Origin: HRBIN23 sp046294495
Lineage (GTDB): Bacteria; Chloroflexota; Dehalococcoidia; Lucifugimonadales; HRBIN23
DNA: 21,586 nucleotides
NCBI GenBank assembly: GCA_046294495.1
Contig: JBKBKV010000029.1
Location: 1-21,586, forward strand
Direction of reading: 5' to 3'
This document shows, in pieces, positions 14,816-21,586 of the stretch; within the stretch, counting starts at the first letter, position 1; each line of letters opens with the position of its first letter. The notes below the pieces were generated by a model. It had not been told where the DNA came from and ran no database searches. It worked only from the letters and a program-made list of their open reading frames with translations. The position numbers and the translations under genes are program-made.

Positions 14816-16564
14816 TCATGGATTAGCCGCCGGTGTCCTACGGGCATACCATCCCCCTACAGGCTCGGGGAGCGTCCGCTGGGGAAGGGAAAGGGTGGGT
14901 TGGCAAACCCCGGTGGGGCAGCGGCGCTCCTCTATGTGGACACGGAAGTCCTCGGCGCAGAAGCGCAGGGCCGATTGGACGGGGTTGAACCCCAACTGGC
15001 CGTGTCCGCACAGGGAGCCGAGGCTCATCGCCTGGCCGATAGAGCGCATAGCATCCAGGTCGCTGGGGCTTCCGTGCCCGGCGGCGATGCGGTCCAGCAC
15101 CTCCAGCATATGGGTGAAGCCCAAACGGCATGGAAAACACTTACCGCAGGACTCGAACTGGCAGAAGGCGACCAGATTGCGCACCAGGTCTACGGCACAA
15201 GTGGTATCGTCGGCCACGATAACGCCACCCGAGCCGAAGATAGCCCCAGCCTGGGCCATGCCGTCAAAGTCCAGGGCGATGTCCATGCGCTCGGCCCCTA
15301 GCACCCCACCTAGCGGCCCACCCGTCTGGAGGAGTTTCACCGGGCGTCCGGTGTTGGTGCCCCCGCCTATCTCCTCTATCACCTGGCGCAGCGTCAGACC
15401 GAAGGGCACCTCATACCAGCCCGGGCGGTTCACATGCCCCGAGAGGCAAACTATGGCAGTGCCTTTGCTCTTCTCGGTGCCGATGCCCCCGAACCAGGCT
15501 CCCCCGCGGGCGACGATCTCCGGCACATAGGAGAGGGTCTTCACATTGTTGATGTTGCTGGGCTTCCCCCACAGGCCCACCTGGGCGGGGAAGGGAGGGC
15601 GAGAGCGGGGCATAGCCCGTTTTCCTTCTATGGCCTCCATCAGGGCTGTCTCTTCTCCGGATACATAGGACTCGCCGGTGAGGGCCACTTCCATATCAAA
15701 GGAGAAGCCGCTCTCCAAGATGTTCTGTCCCAGCAGGCCGGCCTTGTAGGCCTCGGCGATAGCCTTGCGTGTGATGGCGATGGGGCCTTCGTGCCCGTGG
15801 CGGATGAAGACATAGCCCTTGCTGGCCCCGGTGGCGTAGCCTGCGATGGTGCACCCTTCAATAAGGGTGAAGGGGTCGCTCTCCAGGATACCCTTGTCGT
15901 TGAAGGCGCCGGGGTCGCCCTCTTCACAGTTCACCAGGATGTATTTGACAGGGCCTGGGGCGCGGGCCAGGAAGTTCCACTTGGTGCCCGTGGGGAAGGC
16001 GGCCCCCCCACGCCCCCGCAGGCCCGACTTGGTAACCTCCTCTATAACCTGAGGGGGCTTCATCTCGGCCAGGGCTTTGGCCAGCCCCCGGTAGCCTCCG
16101 TTGGCGATATAGTGGGACAGATTGGCAGGTTCCACCCTCCCGCAGTTGCGGGTGGCGATGCGCACCTGGGGCTTCCAGGCGGGATGCTCGTCCAGTGGGG
16201 GAATGCCCTCCACCCTTCCACCCAGGGTGCCCAGGGCCAGGTCGGGGCGGGGGTTGCCCTTCACCAAGTAGTCCTCTACCAGGGCCTCGGCCAGGGTGGG
16301 GGTCAGGTGCTGGTAGAAGATCCGGGGATGGCCAGGCAGTTGAATGTCTATCAAAGGCTCGGCGAAACAGAGGCCGATGCACCCCACAGGGGTAAGTGTG
16401 GCCTCCACACCCTTGCCATCCAAGGCGCGCCTTAGGGCGCGGAACACCTCCTCCGCCCCTGCCGCCTTCCCGCAGATGGCCATGCCCACCCGTATCCAGG
16501 GCCGGCTCTGGAGGGCCTCCCATTGGGCGCTGGCCTCCTGGGCCAAGGTGTTGAATGTGCTCAT
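14816..16564 (-). CDS. nuoF: NADH-binding FMN/[4Fe-4S] subunit NuoF
   Basis: A 582-aa flavoprotein that takes electrons from NADH. Residues about 22-105 are a thioredoxin-like [2Fe-2S]-type domain with C31, C62 and C66 (AICGKAAGAEEV; GCIGLC); I do not see the fourth ligand. FMN/NADH binding follows: GLRGRGGAAFPTGTKWNF (181-198), NCEEGDPGAFNDK, and GEETALMEAIEG. An SLBB-like segment covers about 390-450. The N3-type [4Fe-4S] cluster is ESCGKCFPCR (C473, C476, C479) with C519 in SLCGHG. After RRCPTGVC (549-554) the protein ends, so the 2[4Fe-4S] ferredoxin tail of HydB-type homologues is missing. Overlaps nuoE by 4 nt (ATGA). The combined domains resemble NuoF of complex I fused with a NuoE-like N-domain, as in NAD-linked formate dehydrogenases and bifurcating hydrogenases. 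Confidence 0.94.
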   Translation of the reverse strand: MSTFNTLAQEASAQWEALQSRPWIRVGMAICGKAAGAEEVFRALRRALDGKGVEATLTPVGCIGLCFAEPLIDIQLPGHPRIFYQHLTPTLAEALVEDYLVKGNPRPDLALGTLGGRVEGIPPLDEHPAWKPQVRIATRNCGRVEPANLSHYIANGGYRGLAKALAEMKPPQVIEEVTKSGLRGRGGAAFPTGTKWNFLARAPGPVKYILVNCEEGDPGAFNDKGILESDPFTLIEGCTIAGYATGASKGYVFIRHGHEGPIAITRKAIAEAYKAGLLGQNILESGFSFDMEVALTGESYVSGEETALMEAIEGKRAMPRSRPPFPAQVGLWGKPSNINNVKTLSYVPEIVARGGAWFGGIGTEKSKGTAIVCLSGHVNRPGWYEVPFGLTLRQVIEEIGGGTNTGRPVKLLQTGGPLGGVLGAERMDIALDFDGMAQAGAIFGSGGVIVADDTTCAVDLVRNLVAFCQFESCGKCFPCRLGFTHMLEVLDRIAAGHGSPSDLDAMRSIGQAMSLGSLCGHGQLGFNPVQSALRFCAEDFRVHIEERRCPTGVCQPTLSLPQRTLPEPVGGWYARRTPAANP

Positions 16565-17052
16565 GCCGGCTCCCTGTGGGGTGGGGTGTGGTCAAGCCCC
16601 TGCACCAGGCGGCGCGCTCCCTCGGGGGAGATGTGCCCATAGATGCGGTGGTCCAGGGCCAGGGCTGGCCCCTGGGCGCACGCCCCAAGGCAGGTGTTCA
16701 GTTTCAGGGAGACACGCCCGTCGGGAGTATCCCCCTCCCCCGGTAGACCCAGGGCCTCCCGGACGGCGCGCAGGACGGCCTGGGCACCCAGCAGGTGGCA
16801 GGTAGGCCCCCAACACACCTCCACCGTATGGGCACCCGGCGGGGAGAAGCGGAAGTTGGTGTAGAAAGAGGCCACCGCCCATACATCATTGATAGTGGCC
16901 CCCGTGTGGCGTGCTACCTCCTCTATCGCCTCAGGGGGGAGCCACCCCACCCTATCCTGCACCGCCAGGAGGGAGGAGAGGATGGTAACAGTGGGCTGGG
17001 GCTGGCCAACAATGGCCTCGCGGATGCGCTGGCGCAAGGCATCAATGGACAC
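16561..17052 (-). CDS. nuoE: NADH dehydrogenase [2Fe-2S] subunit NuoE
   Basis: A 163-aa thioredoxin-fold [2Fe-2S] protein (N1a-type), partner of NuoF. Ligands are C80 and C85 (VCWGPTCHLLGA, C-x4-C) and C121 and C125 (NTCLGACAQGP, C-x3-C). The N-terminal helical bundle (LLAVQDRVGWLPPEAIEEVA; WAVASFYTNFRF) is standard. GTG start at 17052 with GAGGTG 6 nt upstream. First gene of the nuoEFG unit, behind a good promoter at 17087-17115; its stop overlaps the nuoF ATG. Confidence 0.96.
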   Translation of the reverse strand: MSIDALRQRIREAIVGQPQPTVTILSSLLAVQDRVGWLPPEAIEEVARHTGATINDVWAVASFYTNFRFSPPGAHTVEVCWGPTCHLLGAQAVLRAVREALGLPGEGDTPDGRVSLKLNTCLGACAQGPALALDHRIYGHISPEGARRLVQGLDHTPPHREPA

Positions 17053-17086
17053 CTGCCCACCTCGTGAAAGCCCTAACTAGCACAAG

Positions 17087-17115
17087 ATGGTAGCACGCTT
17101 CCCTGATACCTTCAA
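17087..17115 (-). promoter_or_regulatory. putative sigma70-type promoter of nuoEFG
   Basis: On the minus strand TTGAAG (17115-17110), a 17-nt spacer and TACCAT (17092-17087) lie about 35 nt upstream of the nuoE GTG. Each hexamer matches consensus at about four positions. No other equally good candidate is seen in the 196-nt divergent region 17053-17248. Confidence 0.42.
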
Positions 17116-17191
17116 GAGGGGTCTACTTGTTCGTGTGCGATCCACAGGTAAGGGCGAAGGGGTGGTGATAAGCCCATTACTGTATGGGGCC

Positions 17192-17221
17192 TTGACGGCG
17201 CCGTCCCGCCTCCTCCATACT
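17192..17221 (+). promoter_or_regulatory. putative promoter of the EF-Tu-domain protein
   Basis: TTGACG (17192-17197), an 18-nt spacer and CATACT (17216-17221) give five of six and four of six consensus matches. The start would fall near 17228, about 20 nt before the ATG, with AGGAGG in between. This is a compact, strong-looking expression signal. Confidence 0.5.
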
Positions 17222-17248
17222 GCCTCTAGAGACGCCAGGAGGCCCCAT

Positions 17249-17503
17249 ATGCCGGAAGTGGAAGTGGGAAGGGTTACGGCCTTTTTCGCTCGCCCGGTGG
17301 TGGCAGGCATCGCTTTGACCAGCACACTAAAGGTGGGCGACACCATCCACATCAAAGGGCACACCACCGACCTGACCTGCACTGTGGAGTCTATGCAGAT
17401 CCACAATCAGCCCGTGCAAGAGGCAGGGACAGGGCAGGAGGTGGGGGTGAAGGTGCCGGAGCGTGTGCGCCCCGGGGACCGTGTCTACAAGGTAGTGCCG
17501 TAA
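17249..17503 (+). CDS. EF-Tu domain 2-like small protein
   Basis: An 84-aa single-domain protein: VGRVTAFFARPVVAGIALT, then LKVGDTIHIKGHTTDLT, then VESMQIHNQPV and a final VPERVRPGDRVYKV. These are the strands of the translation-factor domain 2 beta-barrel (EF-Tu/IF-2 family), without any GTPase domain. Stand-alone versions are annotated as translation elongation factor-like proteins; their function is not known to me. The frame is open to 17087, but ATG 17249 has AGGAGG upstream, begins on the conserved domain and sits just behind a promoter. It stands alone between the divergent nuoEFG unit and the convergent rib operon (8-nt gap to ribH). Confidence 0.82.
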   Translation: MPEVEVGRVTAFFARPVVAGIALTSTLKVGDTIHIKGHTTDLTCTVESMQIHNQPVQEAGTGQEVGVKVPERVRPGDRVYKVVP

Positions 17504-17511
17504 GGGGGAGG

Positions 17512-17991
17512 CTAGGGCGTGGGATCCGCTTCCAGTGCCCGTAGCAGGGTGGCCATCTGCACAGCCGCCAGAGCCGCATCGTAGCCCTTGTTGCCCATCT
17601 TGCCACCGGCACGCTCCAGGGCCTGGGCAGTGTCATCCGTAGTGAGCACCCCAAAGATACATGGAACGCCCGTCTCCCGCGCCACCTGGGCGACGCCTCT
17701 GGCGGCCTCGCCGGCCACATACTCAAAGTGGGCTGTTTCCCCGCGAATAACCGCCCCCAGGCAGATGATGGCGTGAAAACGCCCGCTTGTAGCCAGGCGC
17801 TTGGCCACGACGGGGATTTCAAAGGAGCCGGGCACCCAGGCCAGCAGGGTGTCTTCCTCCCTCACCCTGGCCCCCCGCAGGGCCACTATCGCCCCCTCCA
17901 CCAGGCGTGAGGTAACCAGTTCATTGAAGCGGGACGCCACGATGGCTATACGCAGCCCAGCGCCGTCCAGGGAACCGTGCACCTCTCTCAC
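17512..17991 (-). CDS. ribH: 6,7-dimethyl-8-ribityllumazine synthase
   Basis: Condenses the ribitylaminouracil from the RibD branch with the DHBP made by RibBA to give lumazine. 159 aa, usual length; family members form pentamers or 60-mer capsids. Motifs: VASRFNELV (substrate aromatic F22), VPGSFEIPV, GAVIRGETAHFEYV with catalytic H88, and FGVLTTDDTAQALER then GNKG at the phosphate site. GTG start at 17991 overlaps the ribBA stop (GTGA). Last gene of the dcd-rib operon; ends 8 nt from the convergent EF-Tu-like gene. Confidence 0.97.
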   Translation of the reverse strand: MREVHGSLDGAGLRIAIVASRFNELVTSRLVEGAIVALRGARVREEDTLLAWVPGSFEIPVVAKRLATSGRFHAIICLGAVIRGETAHFEYVAGEAARGVAQVARETGVPCIFGVLTTDDTAQALERAGGKMGNKGYDAALAAVQMATLLRALEADPTP

Positions 17992-19211
17992 GGCGTCTGC
18001 CCCCCAGAATTAGGGGCATCCAGCAGGTGGCCCAGTTTCACCCTCTTGGTCTCCAGATAATGGCTGTTCTCTGGAGTGGCTGGGGCGATAATGGGCAGGC
18101 GTTCCACGATCTCCAGCCCATACCCGTGCAGGCCCACCACCTTGCGGGGGTTGTTTGTGAGCAGGCGCAGTTTGCGAACCCCCAGGTCCACGAGAATTTG
18201 CGCCCCCACACCATAGTGGCGCAGGTCAGGAGGGAAGCCCAGGACCTTATTGGCCTCCACCGTATCCAGGCCCTGGTCTTGCAGGGCATAGGCTCGTATC
18301 TTGTTGTGCAGGCCTATGCCTCGCCCCTCCTGGCGCAGGTAAACGAAGACCCCTCTCCCCTCTTTGGCGATCATGGCTAACGCCCGATGAATTTGCCACC
18401 CGCAGTCGCACCGCTGGCTCCCAAACACATCACCTGTGAGGCATTGGCTGTGCATGCGCACCAGGACAGGCTCGGCAGGCGAGACCTCGCCCATAACCAG
18501 GGCCAAGTGCTCATTGGGGTCTACTACCGAGCGGTAGGCGTGAATAGTGAACTCGCCCCATTGGGTAGGCAAGCGAGCAGTGGCCACCCTCTGCACCAGG
18601 CGCTCGTGCTGGTGGCGATAAGCGATGAGTTGGGCGATGGTAACGATTTTTATGCCGTGCCTCTGGGCGAACACCTCCAACTGGGGAAGGCGGGCCATGC
18701 TGCCGTCCTCGTTCATCACTTCGCAAATCACACCCGCAGGATAAAGGCCCGCCAGGCGGGCCAGGTCCACAGCCGCCTCGGTGTGCCCTGCCCGCACCAA
18801 AACACCCCCCTCCTGATAGCGCAGGGGGAAGATGTGGCCCGGGCGGGCGAAGTCCTCTGAGCGCGCCTTGGGGTCAATGAGGGCTCGTATGGTAGCCGCC
18901 CTGTCGTGGGCAGAGATGCCTGTGGTGGTGCCCACCTTGTAGTCCACCGAAACGGTGAAGGCGGTGCCGTGGGAGGAGGTGTTGTCCTGCACCATCATGG
19001 GGATTTTCAGTTCGTCTAGGCGGCGCCCGATAATGGGCGTGCAAATAAGGCCCCGGGCCTCGCGCGCCATAAAGTTGATATGCTCCGGGGTAACCTTTTC
19101 GGCGGCCACTACCAGGTCGCCCTCGTTCTCCCGGTCCTCATCGTCCACGATGATAACGAAGCGGCCGGCGCGGATATCGGCGATGGCCTCCTCTATCGTA
19201 GCGAAAGGCAA
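17988..19211 (-). CDS. ribBA: bifunctional DHBP synthase / GTP cyclohydrolase II
   Basis: 407 aa, both entry reactions of riboflavin synthesis. Residues 1 to about 203 are 3,4-dihydroxy-2-butanone-4-phosphate synthase: DDEDRENEGDL (acidic metal loop 23-33), DNTSSHGTAFTVSVDY and AGHTEAAVDLARL. Residues about 204-400 are GTP cyclohydrolase II: zinc ligands C257, C268 and C270 in HSQCLTGDVFGSQRCDCG, catalytic RQEGRGIGLHNK, and LLTNNPRK. Both domains look active. The start is TTG 19211, 3 nt after ribE, with GGGAGG upstream; the encoded PFATIEEAI fits the family N-terminus and no better start exists. Confidence 0.97.
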   Translation of the reverse strand: MPFATIEEAIADIRAGRFVIIVDDEDRENEGDLVVAAEKVTPEHINFMAREARGLICTPIIGRRLDELKIPMMVQDNTSSHGTAFTVSVDYKVGTTTGISAHDRAATIRALIDPKARSEDFARPGHIFPLRYQEGGVLVRAGHTEAAVDLARLAGLYPAGVICEVMNEDGSMARLPQLEVFAQRHGIKIVTIAQLIAYRHQHERLVQRVATARLPTQWGEFTIHAYRSVVDPNEHLALVMGEVSPAEPVLVRMHSQCLTGDVFGSQRCDCGWQIHRALAMIAKEGRGVFVYLRQEGRGIGLHNKIRAYALQDQGLDTVEANKVLGFPPDLRHYGVGAQILVDLGVRKLRLLTNNPRKVVGLHGYGLEIVERLPIIAPATPENSHYLETKRVKLGHLLDAPNSGGQTP

Positions 19212-19214
19212 GCC

Positions 19215-19808
19215 CTACATCCTCCCCTGAAGGGCGCCCTCCAGAAGGCGCTCCAAGTATTTGGCCAAAATATCCACCTCCAGGTTCACAGCATCCCCTA
19301 CCTTGCGGTAGCCCAGCACCGTGTGCTGGAAAGTATAGGGGATGATGGACACCGAAAAGGTGCTCCCTTGCACCCCTACAACCGTGAGGCTAATGCCGTC
19401 CACGGCGATGAAGCCCTTTTCTACAATATACCGCATCAGGGCTTGGGGTGCAGAGATGGTGAAGAGATGGCTGTTGCCCTCGGGCGCAACGGAGAGTATC
19501 TCCCCCACAGCGTCCACATGCCCCTGCACCAGGTGCCCCCCCACCCTTCCCCCATAGACGAGGGGACGCTCCAAGTTTACGGGGGCGCCGGGGGCCAGCG
19601 CGCCCAGGTTGGTGCGGCGCAGGGTCTCCGGAGAGAGGTCAACGGCGAAGCCCCCAGTGTAAAGGCGCGTTACCGTAAGGCACGCCCCGTTGACGGCTAT
19701 ACTGTCCCCCTGACGCAGCCCCTCCAGCACGGTGGACGCCCCTATCTCCAGCAGATGGCCTTCCCGCCGAAGCACACGCCCTACCTCCTCCACAATGCCA
19801 GTGAACAA
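19215..19808 (-). CDS. ribE: riboflavin synthase alpha chain
   Basis: Dismutates two lumazines to riboflavin. 197 aa in two lumazine-binding barrels: the first opens FTGIVEEVGRV and holds SIAVNGACLTVT; the second opens GHLVQGHVDAVGEI and holds FIAVDGISLTVV, so the internal duplication is clear. The start is TTG 19808 (encoding the canonical MFTGIVEE), with AAGGGGG about 8 nt upstream. Gaps of 3 nt separate it from ribD and ribBA. Also called ribC or ribE depending on nomenclature. Confidence 0.96.
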   Translation of the reverse strand: MFTGIVEEVGRVLRREGHLLEIGASTVLEGLRQGDSIAVNGACLTVTRLYTGGFAVDLSPETLRRTNLGALAPGAPVNLERPLVYGGRVGGHLVQGHVDAVGEILSVAPEGNSHLFTISAPQALMRYIVEKGFIAVDGISLTVVGVQGSTFSVSIIPYTFQHTVLGYRKVGDAVNLEVDILAKYLERLLEGALQGRM

Positions 19809-19811
19809 CTT

Positions 19812-20963
19812 CTACCCCCTTGGGAGATAGCCCACCACCAGCACATCGGTGCCAACCTGCTCCACCCGCACCCGCTCCAGGGGGATAGCGTCGGCAACCC
19901 GAGCCACGCCTGTCCCTTCAACAGGCGAGGGGGACGACTTCCCCCCTATAATGCGAGGGGCGATGAAGGCCAGCACCTTATCGGCCAGGCCCTTTTCCAC
20001 TAGCGAGGCGGCCAGGGTGCCCCCACCCTCTACCAGCAGGCTTGTAACGGAGCGCTGGCCCAGTAGACGGCACAGGGCAGACAGGTCAACCCCCCCATCA
20101 GGGCTGGGCAGGGCCACCACCTCCGCTCCGGCAGCCTCCAGGGCGGCGACCCGTTCGGACAGGGCGTGGGCCACGGCAATTAGGGTCTTGCCCCCGGGGG
20201 AGGTGATGCAGCGGGCCGATGCGGGGGTGCGGGCGTAGCTGTCCACGATGATCCGCAGGGGCTGGCGGGGTAGAAGGGTGCCATCGGGGCGGCGGGCCGA
20301 GAGGATGGGGTCGTCGGCCAGAACGGTGCCGATGCCTACAAGGACAGCATCGCTAGAGGCTCGCAGGCGGTGCACCTGGTCGCGGGCCTCTGCACTGGAT
20401 ATCCAGCGAGAGTCGCCAGTAGATGTAGCGGCCTTCCCATCTAGGCTCATAGCCCACTTGATGGTGATGAATGGGAGGCCCGTCTTTAGCCACTTGGCGT
20501 GGGCCTCCACCAGTTCCTGCGCCTCCTCCTGTTGCTCCCCCACCACCACGCGCACGCCAGCCTCCTGCAGGAAGCGGACTGCCCCCCCGTTCACCCGAGG
20601 GTTGGGGTCCAGGATGGCGATATGCACCTCCTGCACCCCGGCGCGCAGGATAGCCACGGCGCACGGCTCGTTGCGTTTCCCCTCCCAGCGGTGAGGGCCG
20701 CAAGGCTCCAGAGTGGTGTAGAGGGTGCTCCCCCTGGCTTCGGCCCCGGCCTGCTGAAGGGCCACCACCTCGGCGTGGCGTCCGCCCCCTGGCTCGGTAA
20801 CCCCCTGGGCGATAACCCGTCCATCTTTGACCACTAGGGCCGCCACGGTGGGGTTGGGGCTGGCCTGCCCCTGGTGGGCACGGGCCAGTGCGATGGCCTG
20901 TGCCATAAAGTTACCAGAAGGAGGGGGGCTCTTATGGTAGATGGGATGCTTTGCAGAGGTCAT
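19812..20963 (-). CDS. ribD: riboflavin biosynthesis deaminase/reductase RibD
   Basis: 383 aa, two activities on the pyrimidine intermediate. The deaminase domain (about 18-145) has SPNPTVAALVV, zinc ligands H63 (HAE, with E65 catalytic), C88 and C101. The C-x-C stretch is CGPHRWEGKRNEPC, four residues longer than the usual CSHHGRTPPC. The reductase domain (about 160-380) has IKWAMSLDGKAAT, RWISS, DAVLVGIGTVLADDP and LLVEGGGTLAASL. ATG 20963 follows dcd by 3 nt; the family's conserved start is nearer M20 (MAQAIALARAHQG), but neither has a strong Shine-Dalgarno sequence. It is the second gene of the operon. Confidence 0.95.
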   Translation of the reverse strand: MTSAKHPIYHKSPPPSGNFMAQAIALARAHQGQASPNPTVAALVVKDGRVIAQGVTEPGGGRHAEVVALQQAGAEARGSTLYTTLEPCGPHRWEGKRNEPCAVAILRAGVQEVHIAILDPNPRVNGGAVRFLQEAGVRVVVGEQQEEAQELVEAHAKWLKTGLPFITIKWAMSLDGKAATSTGDSRWISSAEARDQVHRLRASSDAVLVGIGTVLADDPILSARRPDGTLLPRQPLRIIVDSYARTPASARCITSPGGKTLIAVAHALSERVAALEAAGAEVVALPSPDGGVDLSALCRLLGQRSVTSLLVEGGGTLAASLVEKGLADKVLAFIAPRIIGGKSSPSPVEGTGVARVADAIPLERVRVEQVGTDVLVVGYLPRG

Positions 20964-20966
20964 AGA

Positions 20967-21548
20967 CTAGGGGTTCTCGCTACGCTGAAGGAAGTCCTGG
21001 TAGGCGCGGCTCGGGGTGGGCATCTGTTGCCCCTGGTATTTGCTCCCCAGCCCTGGGGAGCCATAGAGGCGCTCCGCCGGCGAGGAGAGGCGGAGGAAAG
21101 AGACCTGCCCAATGCGCATCCCATAGTAGAGGGTGATGGGGAGGCGGGAAACATTGCTCAGTTCCAGGGTTAGGTGGCCCTTCCAGCCTGGGTCTACATA
21201 CCCGGCCGTGGAGTGAATGAGAAGGCCCAGACGACCCAGGGAACTCTTCCCCTCCAAGCGGGCCACCAGGTCGTCGGGGATCTCCAGGTATTCCACCGTG
21301 CTCCCCAGCACGAACTCCCCCGGGTGCAGGATGAAGGGGGAGTCGCCCTCTATCTCCTCCATATCCATAAGGTCGTCCATAGGCTTGCGCACATCAATGT
21401 ATGGGCGGCGGTTGTTGCGGAAGACCAGGATGCGCCGGTCCAGATGCACATCCACACTGGAGGGTTGCACACACGCCTCATCCAGCGGGCGGATGACCAG
21501 CCGCCCCTCCCGCAGGGCTGCGCGAATGTCCCTGTCGCTGAGCACCAC
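20967..21548 (-). CDS. dcd: dCTP deaminase, probably dUMP-forming
   Basis: Makes deoxyuridine nucleotides from dCTP for thymidylate synthesis. 193 aa from my preferred start. Motifs: LSDRDIRAAL at the N-terminus, QPSSVDVHLD, FILHPGEFVLGSTVEYL, GKSSLGRLGLLIHSTAGYVD and catalytic E129 in LTLELSN. The C-terminus GSKYQGQQMPTPSRAYQDF closely follows the mycobacterial bifunctional dCTP deaminase/dUTPase, which yields dUMP directly. The frame begins at ATG 21572, but AGGAGG at codons 5-6 of that frame sits 6 nt before GTG 21548, and starting there gives MVLSDRDI as in relatives. Leads the rib operon with a 3-nt gap to ribD; the promoter lies within the last 38 nt or outside the window. Confidence 0.94.
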   Translation of the reverse strand: MVLSDRDIRAALREGRLVIRPLDEACVQPSSVDVHLDRRILVFRNNRRPYIDVRKPMDDLMDMEEIEGDSPFILHPGEFVLGSTVEYLEIPDDLVARLEGKSSLGRLGLLIHSTAGYVDPGWKGHLTLELSNVSRLPITLYYGMRIGQVSFLRLSSPAERLYGSPGLGSKYQGQQMPTPSRAYQDFLQRSENP

Positions 21549-21586
21549 CCAAGGCCTCCTCAGCAAGGCCATTGTAGCCTGGGAAA

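Noticed and set aside
15434..16435. 333-residue open frame antisense to nuoF
   Set aside because: High-GC shadow with Gly/Ala/Pro-rich composition and no motif, while nuoF on the other strand has all its cofactor motifs.
12039..17052. NAD-dependent formate dehydrogenase operon
   Set aside because: Domain order fits, but the catalytic Cys/Sec-His is replaced by Arg-Pro and no FdhD or Mo-cofactor genes are present, so a NuoEFG-type module is preferred.
19080..20003. 307-residue open frame antisense to ribBA/ribE/ribD
   Set aside because: Crosses three well-supported genes on the opposite strand and shows no recognisable domain.
20964..21586. FMN riboswitch for the rib operon
   Set aside because: No RFN-like multi-helix element is possible in the 3-nt dcd-ribD gap, and too little sequence remains upstream of dcd.

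Overview
The window is a dense, GC-rich (roughly 60-65% by eye) bacterial chromosome segment made almost entirely of biosynthetic and respiratory housekeeping genes. The gene set fits a Chloroflexota lineage (Dehalococcoidia-like) with aerobic or microaerobic capacity. It combines a heme O synthase-like gene, a NuoEFG module with unusual cysteine motifs, a B-box zinc-finger membrane protein behind trpB, an AroK-AroB fusion and a mycobacterial-type dCTP deaminase. The phylum call is an inference from family resemblance; there is no rRNA or other marker to prove it.

Layout. (1) 1-805: radC, plus strand, with its own sigma70-like promoter. (2) 813-5474: tryptophan genes trpD-trpC-trpF, 4-nt gaps, one good promoter and a leader too short for an attenuator. 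A roughly 400-nt break follows that holds the decayed C-terminal half of a VapC-like PIN toxin, then trpB coupled by a GTGA overlap to a B-box/membrane protein. trpA, trpE and trpG are not here. (3) 9872-5527, minus strand: a repeat-rich coiled-coil gene followed by aroE, aroC and a fused aroK-aroB (four late shikimate pathway activities). (4) 9942-12028, plus strand: a CyoE/CtaB-like prenyltransferase and tgt, divergent from the aro operon across a 69-nt region with back-to-back -10-like elements. (5) 17052-12039, minus strand: nuoE-nuoF-nuoG-like, the NADH-oxidising arm of complex I or a related soluble enzyme. The NuoG-like protein carries a duplicated cysteine motif and lacks the formate dehydrogenase catalytic Cys/Sec. 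(6) 17249-17503, plus strand: a single-domain EF-Tu domain-2-like protein with its own promoter. (7) 21548-17512, minus strand: dcd-ribD-ribE-ribBA-ribH, a tightly packed riboflavin operon headed by dCTP deaminase. Four of its five genes appear to use GTG or TTG starts.

Functionally, chorismate made by the aro genes feeds trpDCF/B. The rib genes supply FMN and FAD for NuoF, and the FMN needed by chorismate synthase. Heme O synthase and NuoEFG point to respiration.

I found no CRISPR array, tRNA, rRNA, complete mobile element or riboswitch. I do not see a clearly new multi-gene system. The points most worth a second look are the duplicated Fe-S motif in the NuoG-like protein, the coiled-coil gene leading the aro operon, and the PIN-toxin relic with the odd leader in front of trpB.
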